A stretch of DNA of 64,000 nucleotides. Origin: Alkalibacterium olivapovliticus (GTDB lineage Bacteria; Bacillota; Bacilli; Lactobacillales; Carnobacteriaceae_A). How positions within the stretch are numbered: the first letter of the stretch is position 1; every line of letters begins with the position of its first letter. A model generated the notes under the pieces. That model was not told the DNA's origin and made no database searches. It was given only the letters and a program-made list of their open reading frames with translations. This document shows, in pieces, positions 35,854-45,855 of this stretch. Location of the stretch: positions 1 through 64,000 of the forward strand of contig NZ_PVTO01000013.1 of the NCBI RefSeq assembly GCF_003003275.1, given 5' to 3'. The position numbers were made by a program, and so were the translations under genes.

Positions 35854-36111
35854 ATGAAATGTGATAAAAGCATTCTTAATCGCTTGAAACGAACAGAAGG
35901 ACAGCTGAGAGGCGTTCAGAAAATGCTCGAAGAGGATAAAGACTGCAGCGATGTGGTGACGCAGTTGTCCGCTGTCCGCTCAAGTGTGGACCGCATCATG
36001 GGTGTAATCGTTGCTGAGAACTTGAAACAATGTCTGGAAAATCCTTCCGCAAATGCAGAAGAGCAGGAAGCTACGATTCAGAAAGCCATTCAGTTAGTTA
36101 TCAAAAAATAA
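35854..36111 (+). CDS. cstR: CstR persulfide-sensing repressor (CsoR family)
   Basis: 85 residues from ATG 35854; a longer frame from 35788 lies inside the preceding gene and is not used. It has the CsoR-fold start ILNRLKRTEGQLRGVQKMLEED and the two sensing cysteines Cys31 and Cys60, the exact spacing of S. aureus CstR. The copper-binding His of true CsoR is absent. It should release its operator when Cys31 and Cys60 are cross-linked by per- or polysulfide. Confidence 0.92.
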   Translation: MKCDKSILNRLKRTEGQLRGVQKMLEEDKDCSDVVTQLSAVRSSVDRIMGVIVAENLKQCLENPSANAEEQEATIQKAIQLVIKK

Positions 36112-36115
36112 TAGT

Positions 36116-36151
36116 AAAAAGAGCCGTGTTCTTTATTGAACAGGGCTTTTT
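36116..36151 (+). terminator. Terminator of the cstR operon
   Basis: AAAAGAGCC-GTGTTC and GAACA-GGGCTTTT form a stem with a T tail. Confidence 0.75.
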
Positions 36152-36267
36152 ATGTCGAGGAGAGTGTTGATTTTTGGTAGAACCTTCACAAGCGTTAAAT
36201 GGGCATTTTTCATTGATAGCTGATATTATACTGATGCGATATAAAAGGATAAAAGGAGACGATATAG

Positions 36268-36963
36268 ATGTCAACGACTAAATCAATTAAGTATGGTGTG
36301 CTGTCATTATCAGCTGTTCTGCTTTTGGCAGCCTGCGATGATAATGACACCTTGGATACTACGCCAGCCGATGATGATTCAGAGATGACTGACGATGCAG
36401 TAGAGGACCCGACTGTAGAAGAAGGCATGGAGGATGCTGAAGACGATACCTCTGATGAAGTCGCAGATGATGCAGTAGACGATCCCAATGTAGAAGAAGG
36501 CATGGACGATGCGGCAGATGACACTTCCGGCGACACAGGTGATTCACGTGGCCTTGAAGGCATGACCTTCGCAGTAAGCCTGGATGATGCAATCGACATG
36601 TTCTACGAGACATTCGGCAGTGATGCAAATATAGAAGAAATCCAATTTGATCGTGATAACGGCCGTTTTGTCTATGAAATGGATGGCTGGGACGGCGAGT
36701 ATGAGTACGAACTGGACATTGATGCAGAAACGGGCGACGTTGTGAAACAGGAGCAGGATGATGATGACGACTCAGATGATGTGCTTGACCTGGATGGCAT
36801 TATTACACCTCAGGAAGCAATGGATGCAGCTTTAGAAGCTTCTGGTTCAGGCTATGTTGAAGAATGGACTCTTGAAGTGGAAGATGGACGTACACTATAC
36901 GAGGTCGACGTGCAGGAAGGCGACGATCAGGAAATCGATGCTTTAACAGGTGACGTCCTTTAA
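36268..36963 (+). CDS. Acidic PepSY lipoprotein with duplicated linker
   Basis: A signal peptide with lipobox LLAAC (Cys23) is followed by an acidic linker containing a tandem repeat: DDAVEDPTVEEGMEDAEDDT then DDAVDDPNVEEGMDDAADDT. Two PepSY-like domains follow, with AIDMFYETFGSD...ELDIDAETGDVV and AMDAALEASGSGYVEEW...DVQEGDDQEIDALTGDVL. PepSY domains are often protease inhibitors or modulators on the outside of the cell. AAAAGGAG precedes the ATG. Confidence 0.85.
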   Translation: MSTTKSIKYGVLSLSAVLLLAACDDNDTLDTTPADDDSEMTDDAVEDPTVEEGMEDAEDDTSDEVADDAVDDPNVEEGMDDAADDTSGDTGDSRGLEGMTFAVSLDDAIDMFYETFGSDANIEEIQFDRDNGRFVYEMDGWDGEYEYELDIDAETGDVVKQEQDDDDDSDDVLDLDGIITPQEAMDAALEASGSGYVEEWTLEVEDGRTLYEVDVQEGDDQEIDALTGDVL

Positions 36964-36985
36964 AGATTGATTAGTAGTCAATAGG

Positions 36986-37020
36986 AATACTCTTGGGCAT
37001 TTGTTCAGGAGTATTTTTTT
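36986..37020 (+). terminator. Terminator after the PepSY lipoprotein
   Basis: AATACTC and GAGTATT close a loop and are followed by seven T residues in a row. Confidence 0.75.
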
Positions 37021-37083
37021 GAATCCGGGAAGTAGTCTCTTCAAAAGTGTGGTAAAGTTAGAAAAAAGCGGAGGAGTCCTTTC

Positions 37084-37728
37084 ATGAATAAAGAATCAAT
37101 CGTCTCAGATACTAAAGAAATGGTGAAAGATAAGCTTAAAAATGAAGGAACGGGTCATGACTGGTACCATATTGAAAGAGTATGGAAAATGGCTTCCAGA
37201 CTGGCTAAAAGAGAACAGGCGAATAGCTATATAGTCGAACTGGCTGCTCTCTTACATGATCTGATCGATGACAAACTGGTTTCTGATAAAGGGAAAGCAA
37301 TAACTGAAGTCGAATACTGGCTTGAAGGTGCAGGGGTGTCATCATCTGACACAGAGCGCATCATGGACATTATTCAAACAATTTCATATAAAGGGGGCAA
37401 TGGACGGAAACTTTCTTCTCTGGAAGCTCAGATCGTTCAGGATGCAGATCGTCTGGATGCTATTGGCGCAATCGGAATAGCACGCTGTTTCGCTTATGCC
37501 GGAAGCAAAGGCGATGTGCTTTTCGACCCTGAACTATCTGTTCGTGAAGATATGACCGAAAAAGAATACAGAGAAGGTCCTTCCAGTGCGGTCCACCACT
37601 TTTATGAGAAACTGCTGAAACTGAAAGAATTGATGAATACAGAGGCAGCCAAAGAGATAGCACAGGAGCGTCATGCGTTTATGGAAGAGTACCTGATGCA
37701 GTTTTTTGAAGAATGGGAAGCAGAATAG
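37084..37728 (+). CDS. HD-domain phosphohydrolase (YedJ-like)
   Basis: 214 residues. The metal site is formed by His in HDWYHIERV (about 24-32), the HD pair in ALLHDLID and Asp in IVQDADRLDAIGAIGIARCF. This last segment is characteristic of YedJ-type nucleotide phosphohydrolases. GGAGGAG precedes the ATG. Confidence 0.88.
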   Translation: MNKESIVSDTKEMVKDKLKNEGTGHDWYHIERVWKMASRLAKREQANSYIVELAALLHDLIDDKLVSDKGKAITEVEYWLEGAGVSSSDTERIMDIIQTISYKGGNGRKLSSLEAQIVQDADRLDAIGAIGIARCFAYAGSKGDVLFDPELSVREDMTEKEYREGPSSAVHHFYEKLLKLKELMNTEAAKEIAQERHAFMEEYLMQFFEEWEAE

Positions 37729-37737
37729 AGCATAAAT

Positions 37738-37786
37738 AAGCCGGGCCCCCTCAAGTCAGCAGACTTAAAAGGTTCCGGCTTTTTTT
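37738..37786. terminator. Terminator after the HD hydrolase
   Basis: AAGCCGG and CCGGCTT form the outer stem around a longer loop, with a T7 run on the plus strand. Confidence 0.7.
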
Positions 37787-37896
37787 ATACGGTTTGAATA
37801 ATGGAGAATTGCTGAACTGCATTATAGTGGACTTGAGTACGGTGCGCCTCACATATGAACCGTAGATGTCACTAAACAACTTGCAGGTCTTTTAGT

Positions 37897-39270
37897 TTAA
37901 TCTGTCAGGCCTAAATTTAGGATTGCACTGCTTGAAGCCTGTATGCCCCAATAGAACTCTTTCAACCCCATATTCTCATTAGGGGCGTGGTTATCCTCAT
38001 CAACGTTTGCGTAAGGGACAGTCACAGATGGAATATTAAGAATATCAGTAAAAACGAACATCGGCCCAGTTCCTCCTAAAGCAGGCAATACAACCGGCGC
38101 AATCTCATAGGCTGTTTCAACTGATTCAATAACTTTTTGAACCAGGGGATGAGACAGCGGTGTTTTTGAAGGTTTGACCGCACTGAGGTTCTTCACTGTT
38201 ATCTGGCAGCGTGAGTCAAAAGCGGAAACGTGTTTCTCAATCGCGCTGTAAATAGCCGCAGGGTCCTGATTGGGAGCCAGGCGCATATCCAGCTTCACCT
38301 TTGCTTTACCAGGAATGATCGTTTTGGTACCTTCCCCGGTATAGCCACTCAAAAAGCCAGCAATTGTAAAGGTAGGCTTAAAACATAAATTAGTATAGTA
38401 TTCCTCGTTTGTCATTGATAAAGAGTCCAGTCCGACCACTTTCGCTGTCTTTTCAGGGAAGAATGGAATGCTCCTCAACTGTTCTTTTTCTTCGGGTGTC
38501 GGCTGAATGATCCCGTCGTAGAAGCCATCGATCAGCACTTCACCGTCGTCAGTCACCATGGTACGGATAAGGTTCAGTAAAGTCATGGCAGGGTCAGGGG
38601 CGATGTTTCCTTTATTCCCGGAATGGTTATCACGGTTTGCTCCTAAAGCGTTCAGTTCAACATAGAGAAGGCCGCGGTTCCCTAGGGTCACAGTCGGTTG
38701 GCCATCTCCCTCCATAGGCCCGTCTGCCGTATAGGCGATATCAGCTTTGAGGAGATCCTTGTGTTCTGCCACAAAGGAAGCCAGATTCACACTTCCTTTT
38801 TCTTCCTCCCCTTCGTATAAAAACTTAACATTAACGGGCAGGGAACCGTTTTGTTCAAGCAATGTTTTGACAGCCAGCACGTGCGCGATCAGCTGCCCCT
38901 TATTGTCTCCCGTACCGCGTCCAAAAATCTTTCCATCTCTAATCGTCGGAACAAATGGGTCAGATTCCCATAATTCCAGGGGTTCCGGTGGCTGAACATC
39001 GTAATGCCCATAAAACAGGATCGTTTTAGTGTTTTTTGGATCGATTATTTCCCCGTAAACGACCGGGTGTCCTTTCGTTTCCATAATGTCAGCGTTGATC
39101 CCACTGTCTTTCATGATACCTAAAAGCAGCTCGGCACACTCTCTGACGCCTATATTGAGCGTACTGATGCTGGGTTGTCTTAACAGAGTAAACAAGGTAT
39201 TTAAATGGTCATCTTTCTTGTGGTCCAGTGTTTGTCTTATCTCTTGATAGGTCGTCTTCCAGTCAGTCAT
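37897..39270 (-). CDS. M20 family metallopeptidase (dipeptidase)
   Basis: 457 residues from ATG 39270; a GTG four codons upstream overlaps the AAGGAG site. The dinuclear zinc motifs are FYGHYDVQPPEP (His, Asp), GTGDNKGQ (bridging Asp) and LYEGEEEKGS (Glu pair), with GNRG and NHSGNKGN in the dimerisation region and the C-terminal His in DEDNHAPNEN. This fits the carnosinase/CNDP-like M20 group cleaving short peptides. An inverted repeat lies in the promoter region. Confidence 0.9.
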   Translation of the reverse strand: MTDWKTTYQEIRQTLDHKKDDHLNTLFTLLRQPSISTLNIGVRECAELLLGIMKDSGINADIMETKGHPVVYGEIIDPKNTKTILFYGHYDVQPPEPLELWESDPFVPTIRDGKIFGRGTGDNKGQLIAHVLAVKTLLEQNGSLPVNVKFLYEGEEEKGSVNLASFVAEHKDLLKADIAYTADGPMEGDGQPTVTLGNRGLLYVELNALGANRDNHSGNKGNIAPDPAMTLLNLIRTMVTDDGEVLIDGFYDGIIQPTPEEKEQLRSIPFFPEKTAKVVGLDSLSMTNEEYYTNLCFKPTFTIAGFLSGYTGEGTKTIIPGKAKVKLDMRLAPNQDPAAIYSAIEKHVSAFDSRCQITVKNLSAVKPSKTPLSHPLVQKVIESVETAYEIAPVVLPALGGTGPMFVFTDILNIPSVTVPYANVDEDNHAPNENMGLKEFYWGIQASSSAILNLGLTD

Positions 39271-39295
39271 GAATAAAAGCACTCCTTAGATTAGA

Positions 39296-39331
39296 ATAAT
39301 ATTAGAAAAATAGTTTATATTCTAATATTAT
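39296..39331. promoter_or_regulatory. Inverted repeat in the M20 peptidase promoter
   Basis: Perfect 12-base arms (ATAATATTAGAA and TTCTAATATTAT) are separated by 12 bases. On the minus strand the outer arm overlaps a -10 TATAAT with TTTCAA 16 bases upstream, so a repressor bound here would block the promoter. The regulator is unknown. Confidence 0.45.
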
Positions 39332-39401
39332 ACACATCTTATTCACCATTGAAAGAGAATTATCAAAAAAACCTCCCGAATGGAAGGCTAGGATTTGTTA
39401 A

Positions 39402-40286
39402 TTATTCATTTAGAAGTATATTTTCATAATAAGGACTATTCGTTTTTCTCAAAGATTTAAAGAAACGCTTTGAAACATAAACTAGTAGTGGAAGACTGAC
39501 AAGAAACAGAATCGAAGTGAGGACAAATTCTACCGGCAGGGTGTCTTGAATAGCCAGTAATGTTTCCTGAGCCTCCTCAGGATTTCCATAATGTATAAAA
39601 GCAGATGGCATGATGACGATAAAATTATAGACAGCATGAAAGAAGATAGGGTAGAGCAGGTTGTTAAATTTCACATAGAGCAGGCCGCACAGTAATCCAA
39701 CAATGAGTTGAGGGATAAACAAGGACTGCAGATGAATGATCATAAACACAACAGAGCTGAATATAATACCCTTTTTCACCCCATATTTATCCACCCATTT
39801 ATTTAATATATACCCCCTAAAGATGATTTCTTCCACTACAGGCGCAAAAAAGACGGCTACAACAAAGAGATAGAAGAAAGGAAGTTCTTCAGTAAATGAT
39901 ATATCAATCAGATGCGGCATGATTAAATCAAAAAGAACAGGGATGAAAGTCAGTAGAGTCATAAAGAAATAAATAAAGGAATAGGCGACAATCGCTGTTA
40001 AAGCTGTCAAACCTAATACTGGAAATAGTGACCGCTCAGTCTCTGGAAGGGGTCTTGACAAGGCGTTGATCGAGAGTGAGTGTTTTTTCATTTGGCTCAG
40101 TGTCACTTTGTACATCAGAAAATAAATAAGTCCATCTGTCACCAGACTGATTAGTGTCGCGTGTTGTCCCATAAACGTTAATATAAGGACGACACCGATG
40201 AAAATTGAGCCTATACTAATTAGTAAAAATCGCCAGAAAATAGCCCAAATAGAGGCATTCTCAAATGTTTGTTCATATGTAGACAA
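39402..40286 (-). CDS. CPBP family intramembrane protease
   Basis: 294 residues and about eight hydrophobic helices. The glutamate motif is FAPVVEEIIFRGYIL (Glu-Glu-x3-Arg) and the second metal motif is FFHAVYNF. CPBP proteases (type II CAAX relatives) process membrane proteins or give bacteriocin self-protection in lactic acid bacteria. The start is a TTG with a weak ribosome site, so it is uncertain. Confidence 0.85.
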   Translation of the reverse strand: MSTYEQTFENASIWAIFWRFLLISIGSIFIGVVLILTFMGQHATLISLVTDGLIYFLMYKVTLSQMKKHSLSINALSRPLPETERSLFPVLGLTALTAIVAYSFIYFFMTLLTFIPVLFDLIMPHLIDISFTEELPFFYLFVVAVFFAPVVEEIIFRGYILNKWVDKYGVKKGIIFSSVVFMIIHLQSLFIPQLIVGLLCGLLYVKFNNLLYPIFFHAVYNFIVIMPSAFIHYGNPEEAQETLLAIQDTLPVEFVLTSILFLVSLPLLVYVSKRFFKSLRKTNSPYYENILLNE

Positions 40287-40411
40287 GGTGTCAGCCCACT
40301 TTCTTTTTATGATTATATAAAGACTAGCATAGTTAAGGAAAAAATGGTAGAAAAAGCATTGATCTCACTTATTTGTGATAAACTATGACTAAATGAATTC
40401 TGGAGGAAATT

Positions 40412-41200
40412 ATGGAACCGATACTCGAAATCAGTCACTTAACCAAACAATTTGATGGAAAACCTGTGCTTAAAGAAGTCAGTTTTTCTGTTAATCCCGG
40501 AGAAATCATCGGCTACATAGGTCCGAATGGTGCAGGTAAAAGCACGACAGTAAAAATCATTTTAGGAATGATCGATAAGGATGGCGGCGATATCCGTTTA
40601 TTCGGTCAGCCGATTGAAAATTATGATGTCTCTTATAAAGCAAGAATCGGATATGTACCTGAGAACGCTGATTTATACGAAACATTGACAGCAAAAGAAT
40701 ATCTGCTGTTTATTGGTGAGTTGTATGGATTGGAAGAAGAAGAGGTCCTGAAAAAATCGGAACAGATGATGGATGCTCTTGGCATCAAAGACTCCTTTAA
40801 TGGACGATTAGCCTCGTTCTCTAAAGGAATGCGCCAGAAAGTACTGATTATATCGAGTCTGCTTCACGATCCGGATATTCTGTTCTGGGATGAACCGTTG
40901 AATGGACTGGATGCCAACAGTGTACAGGTTATCAAAGAACTGCTCTGGAAGCTGAAAATGGATGGAAAGACTATATTCTATTCTTCCCATGTGATGGACA
41001 CAGTTGAAAAACTAAGTGACCGGATTCTTATTTTAAATGACGGGGAAGTTGTGGCGAATGGACCGTTTGAAGAACTGAAAGAAGAAGCGGACGGGACGCT
41101 TGAACAGTTATTTAATACATTGACGGGCTTCGACCAGCATGCCGCTTTGGCTGAACAGTTCCTTCTTGCTATGAAAGGAGAAGAGGCCCATGATGCGTGA
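40412..41200 (+). CDS. ABC transporter ATP-binding protein
   Basis: 262 residues with Walker A GPNGAGKST, a variant signature FSKGMRQK in place of LSGGQ, Walker B ILFWDEPLNGLD and the switch His in SSHVMDTVEKL. The pattern is of ABC-2 type exporters. Its end overlaps the permease start by 11 bases. Confidence 0.9.
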   Translation: MEPILEISHLTKQFDGKPVLKEVSFSVNPGEIIGYIGPNGAGKSTTVKIILGMIDKDGGDIRLFGQPIENYDVSYKARIGYVPENADLYETLTAKEYLLFIGELYGLEEEEVLKKSEQMMDALGIKDSFNGRLASFSKGMRQKVLIISSLLHDPDILFWDEPLNGLDANSVQVIKELLWKLKMDGKTIFYSSHVMDTVEKLSDRILILNDGEVVANGPFEELKEEADGTLEQLFNTLTGFDQHAALAEQFLLAMKGEEAHDA

Positions 41201-42863
41201 TGTTTTAGGCTTAAAGAAAAGTGAAAAGACGCCTATCTACTTGCGCCTGCTCGATCTGATTTCATTTATCTACACGCGTTCAGGGGTGAATTACCCTCAG
41301 ATGCGCTCAATTCTTGCGCTTAAAATGACGATGGACGGGAGAAAAGACTCCGCTCTGCCCGGATTTGAATCTGGACGACGTTCTGACGAGGAAAAGAATC
41401 AGTTTTTCTCGAGTCTGTGGGTGTATACGCTGATCAGTCTGTTCTTACTGTTCTTATTCGCATATGATAACTGGGTCTTTCAGTATACGACCTATTTCAG
41501 TTTTTTGTTTATTATGACTTTTTCTACCTTACTGGCCAATTTTTCCAATATCCTGCTGGATACGAAAGATGCCATCCTGATCGGAACGAAGCCGGTTGAT
41601 CGGAAAACATTAGGTGCTGCAAAGGCTACTCACGTTGGGATTTATCTATTGTCGTTTACACTGGCAATTGGATTGCCTGTTATTTTGTTTACCTTTTACT
41701 TTAACGGCATCGTTGCCGGCATCCTGGTCTTTTTGTTGTCCCTACTTGCATCGCTCTGGTGTCTGGGTCTGACGTTGTTCGTTTACGCCACAATTCTGAA
41801 ACAGTTTGATGGGGAACGGCTGAAAAACATTATAGCCTATAGCCAGATTTCACTTTCCGTCTTTATGGTCCTCGGCTATTATCTCGTCGGTCAAATTTTC
41901 CAGGTGATCGATCCGGAAACGCTGCTGGTTGAAATGAACCTTTCTGTAGCGCATGTGCTATTGTTTCCAATGTGGTTCGTCGCACCGTTTGGTATGCTGC
42001 AGGAAGGCGTGACGGCAACTTACTTGGCCTATACGGCATTGCTGCTTGCCGGAACTGTGTTTCTGGCTTTATTATTCAACTGGAATACTGACAAGATCGA
42101 AAGCAATCTTCAGAAGATGGATTCATCAAGTACTAAACGGACAAAACGCTCGGCTATTGAGCGGACAGCTGCCAAGCTCTTCTGTCTTGATCCGCTTGAA
42201 AAAGCATATTTCCACTTTGGCTGGCAGATCACTAAGACTGAGAGAGAATTTAAAACCAGACTGTATCCATCTATCGCTAGTGCACTGGTTTTTCCAATTG
42301 TCATGACGTATACCACATTGACCTCAGGAGAACCGGGTGTAGCGCAGAGCCCAGTGACCTTTTTATACTTGCCCTACTTTACGATGCTTTTGATACCTGT
42401 TCTGGCAGTCTCCATCCAGTTTTCTAAAAACTACAAAGGGAACTGGGTATTTAATCTGACACCGAATGATTCAAAAGCACCGTTTATGCGAGCCGTTGCA
42501 AAAGCCATGCTGATCAAGATTTTAGTACCGCTATATACAGTAGTCGCTATTCTGGTCTTGTACTTCACAGGCTTTTCGTACAGTCTTCAACTGATCAACG
42601 GCTTACTGCTGACGAGCGTCATATTGTATGTTGAAATGAAACGCTCTGTTACTGCTCTTCCGTTTTCGAGAAAGTATTCAGCATCAGAAGCGAATATGGG
42701 CTGTATGGGAACGCTGATTTTCTTCATCCCAGTTTTCGTCATATCGGTCATCATGATTGTCAGTCAGTTGTTCGTTCCGTTTGCTGAATGGGCTATCCTA
42801 CTGATTCTTCTTGGACTAAACGGCTGGTGGATGACAAAAGGCTTCACCCGCAAAACTAAATAA
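41190..42863 (+). CDS. ABC-2 type transporter permease (557 aa)
   Basis: A large membrane protein with about twelve hydrophobic helices, basic N-terminus (RDVLGLKKSEKTPIYLRL) and a cytoplasmic loop near residue 310 (DKIESNLQKMDSSSTKRTKR). With the overlapping ATPase it forms a two-gene exporter. The cargo is not evident. Start at 41190 or the next ATG codon (41193). Confidence 0.82.
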   Translation: MMRDVLGLKKSEKTPIYLRLLDLISFIYTRSGVNYPQMRSILALKMTMDGRKDSALPGFESGRRSDEEKNQFFSSLWVYTLISLFLLFLFAYDNWVFQYTTYFSFLFIMTFSTLLANFSNILLDTKDAILIGTKPVDRKTLGAAKATHVGIYLLSFTLAIGLPVILFTFYFNGIVAGILVFLLSLLASLWCLGLTLFVYATILKQFDGERLKNIIAYSQISLSVFMVLGYYLVGQIFQVIDPETLLVEMNLSVAHVLLFPMWFVAPFGMLQEGVTATYLAYTALLLAGTVFLALLFNWNTDKIESNLQKMDSSSTKRTKRSAIERTAAKLFCLDPLEKAYFHFGWQITKTEREFKTRLYPSIASALVFPIVMTYTTLTSGEPGVAQSPVTFLYLPYFTMLLIPVLAVSIQFSKNYKGNWVFNLTPNDSKAPFMRAVAKAMLIKILVPLYTVVAILVLYFTGFSYSLQLINGLLLTSVILYVEMKRSVTALPFSRKYSASEANMGCMGTLIFFIPVFVISVIMIVSQLFVPFAEWAILLILLGLNGWWMTKGFTRKTK

Positions 42864-42935
42864 GGTAAAGAAAAAGAGGCGCTGTATTTTCTCCTTTTTT
42901 TTAATGAACAAGTAAGATACAATTAAACCAATTAG

Positions 42936-43976
<1,041 letters not shown>

Positions 43977-44037
43977 TAGAGTGTCTTATAAGTATTGTTT
44001 TTCTGTTCAACCAAAACTGTTTAAAGAAGTGATGAGA

Positions 44038-44493
44038 ATGATCGAACTGAAACCTGTAACCAAACATAATTATATGACAGTAGTGGATTTAAAAGTCCAT
44101 CCGCATCAGGAAGATTTTATCGCATCAAACTGGTTGTCTCTTTTAGAAGCGTCATACGAAGAGGACAAATACCCGTTTGCCATTTATCAGGAAGGAACGG
44201 TGGTCGGATTTCTGATGTGCAGTTATTACCCTGCTGATGATGCCTATCCGATCGACTCATGGTGGCTCGAACGCTTGATGATCGATAAGGCCCACCAGAA
44301 AAAAGGGATCGGAAAAGAAGCACTAAAACGCTTCTTGAATGAATTTAAACCGGATGAGAATGTATCTGAGATTAGAATCGGAGCCGACCCAAAAAATGAG
44401 TGGGCGATTAAGCTCTACGAATCATTTGGATTCAAACAAGAAGGAATGGTCGAAGACGAGAATGTCTACGTTGGCGACTGGAAAGCTGAATAG
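44038..44493 (+). CDS. GNAT acetyltransferase (diamine/spermidine type)
   Basis: 151 residues from ATG 44038; the longer open frame back to 43933 runs into trpS and lacks a ribosome site. Acetyl-CoA loop KKGIGKEALKRFL (about 87-99), then IGADPKNEWAIKLYESFGFKQEGM. The C-terminal EDENVYVGDW is like spermine/spermidine acetyltransferases. Confidence 0.82.
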   Translation: MIELKPVTKHNYMTVVDLKVHPHQEDFIASNWLSLLEASYEEDKYPFAIYQEGTVVGFLMCSYYPADDAYPIDSWWLERLMIDKAHQKKGIGKEALKRFLNEFKPDENVSEIRIGADPKNEWAIKLYESFGFKQEGMVEDENVYVGDWKAE

Positions 44494-44509
44494 TGATCAA
44501 TGATGAGAG

Positions 44510-44537
44510 AATGAGTCTGCGGACTCATTCTTTTTTT
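44510..44537 (+). terminator. Terminator after the acetyltransferase
   Basis: GAATGAGTC and GACTCATTC form a 9-bp stem followed by seven T residues. Confidence 0.85.
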
Positions 44538-45018
44538 ATGGGCTTAGGTTCTTTAAGAGGGAGCATACTCGCTGGTCAGCGAGTATGAACTGCATTGAAA
44601 AGGGTGGGGGAGCTAATTTCTTGCCAGCAGCCAGCTGTGTTTGGCATAGTGACGAACCGATCATACTGGAGTGGACTGAAGATGTAGCGTGTTTGGTTAA
44701 CTCTCGCAGCTAGTCTTGTCGAGTCTGCTGAAGAAGTAGGCAGTTAGGTAAGCTCAAGGAAGAAAAAACTGGAGTAAACTGAAGTAGAGCATACTTCGGT
44801 AAAGTGAATTAGCATTAAAAATGAGTATGTCGAAGTCGGTTCGACTTCGGCATACTCAAATGGGAAACTCTCTCAGGAGACTGAAGCTGCGACCGCTTCG
44901 GCACACTCAATAGCATTCGTCTTTCAGTGTGCCGAAGAGGAGTAAATGTTGGCTAACTGCGTTTTAAGATTCCTTTGAGTTGACTGAAATGAGCGGCCGT
45001 TACTCACAAAAGGCGAAA
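44538..45018. repeat. Intergenic region with three related hairpins
   Basis: No gene is seen. Three inverted repeats share the words GAGTATG and CCGAAG. They are CATACTCGCT/AGCGAGTATG at 44564-44587, a 16-bp stem at 44823-44857 (GAGTATGTCGAAGTCG with a GTT loop), and CTTCGGCACACT/AGTGTGCCGAAG at 44896-44937. A lone copy of the arm, GCATACTTCGG, sits near 44789. This looks like a small family of mobile or REP-like hairpins, not like terminators because no T runs follow. Confidence 0.55.
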
Positions 45019-45855
45019 TCAGTACCAGTCACGTCGCTGATTTCGGGCATTAATCAGGAAGGTTTTTAGTGATACGTCATCTTCATCTTGTAAGGCTTGT
45101 TTAAACGTGTTGAGTTCTGCTTCAAATGCTTCAATTGAAGAGAGTAAGGCATCTTTATTGTAGAGAAAGAGCTCTCCCCATAAGGATTCGTTGATATCTG
45201 CAATACGAGTCAGTTCCTTGAAGCTGTTCCCTGCAAAAAGAAGCGTATCGTCAGAAGCCTGGGTGCTGTTCACAACAGATACTGACAGGACATGCATCAG
45301 CTGGCTGACATAAGCGATCTGCTCATCGTGCTGTTCAGGAGTGACACGGGTGACTGTATCAAAACCGGCATCGGTGTAGAGCTGCTCAACTTTTTTAATG
45401 TTTTCTTCCTTGTTGATTGAAATAGGTGTGATCAGAGCGTTAGCTTGAATGAATTTCGATTCATCTGCTCCTGCAATTCCTTTTTTCTCGCTTCCGCGCA
45501 TGGGGTGAGCAAAAATAAAATCGACATGATCTGGTAGAATCTGCTCCACGTTACTGATGATGGCGGTCTTCACACCGGTCACATCAGTCAATACAGCCCC
45601 CGGTTTAAAGTGATTTCTGTGCTCTTGAACAAAGGAAGCTATCTGACCAGGGTAAAGAGTCAGCAGAATCATATCCGCTTCTGCCAGAACTTCATCCGGC
45701 AAAGTGGTGCCTTCATGAATGAAGCCTTTATTAAGAGCCAGTTCAATCGTCTGTTTGTCGATGTCGACGCCGATTATACGGTCGTAGCCTTTTTTCATTA
45801 GGCTCATCGCGAAGGAACCCCCAATGGCGCCAAGTCCGATGATGACTAAAGTCAT
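45019..45855 (-). CDS. tyrA: Prephenate dehydrogenase
   Basis: 278 residues. NAD-binding IIGLGAIGGSFAMSLMKKGYD at the start, catalytic His region HPMRGSEKKGIAGAD (about 116-130) and the helical dimerisation half. It oxidises prephenate to 4-hydroxyphenylpyruvate for tyrosine. No ACT domain is fused, so allosteric feedback is likely weak. It overlaps aroQ by 4 bases as the last gene of the aroE operon. Confidence 0.93.
   Translation of the reverse strand: MTLVIIGLGAIGGSFAMSLMKKGYDRIIGVDIDKQTIELALNKGFIHEGTTLPDEVLAEADMILLTLYPGQIASFVQEHRNHFKPGAVLTDVTGVKTAIISNVEQILPDHVDFIFAHPMRGSEKKGIAGADESKFIQANALITPISINKEENIKKVEQLYTDAGFDTVTRVTPEQHDEQIAYVSQLMHVLSVSVVNSTQASDDTLLFAGNSFKELTRIADINESLWGELFLYNKDALLSSIEAFEAELNTFKQALQDEDDVSLKTFLINARNQRRDWY

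Noticed and set aside
36210-36628. Antisense Ser/Ala- and His/Arg-rich frames over the PepSY lipoprotein
   Set aside because: They are low-complexity shadows of the acidic repeat on the other strand, without ribosome sites.
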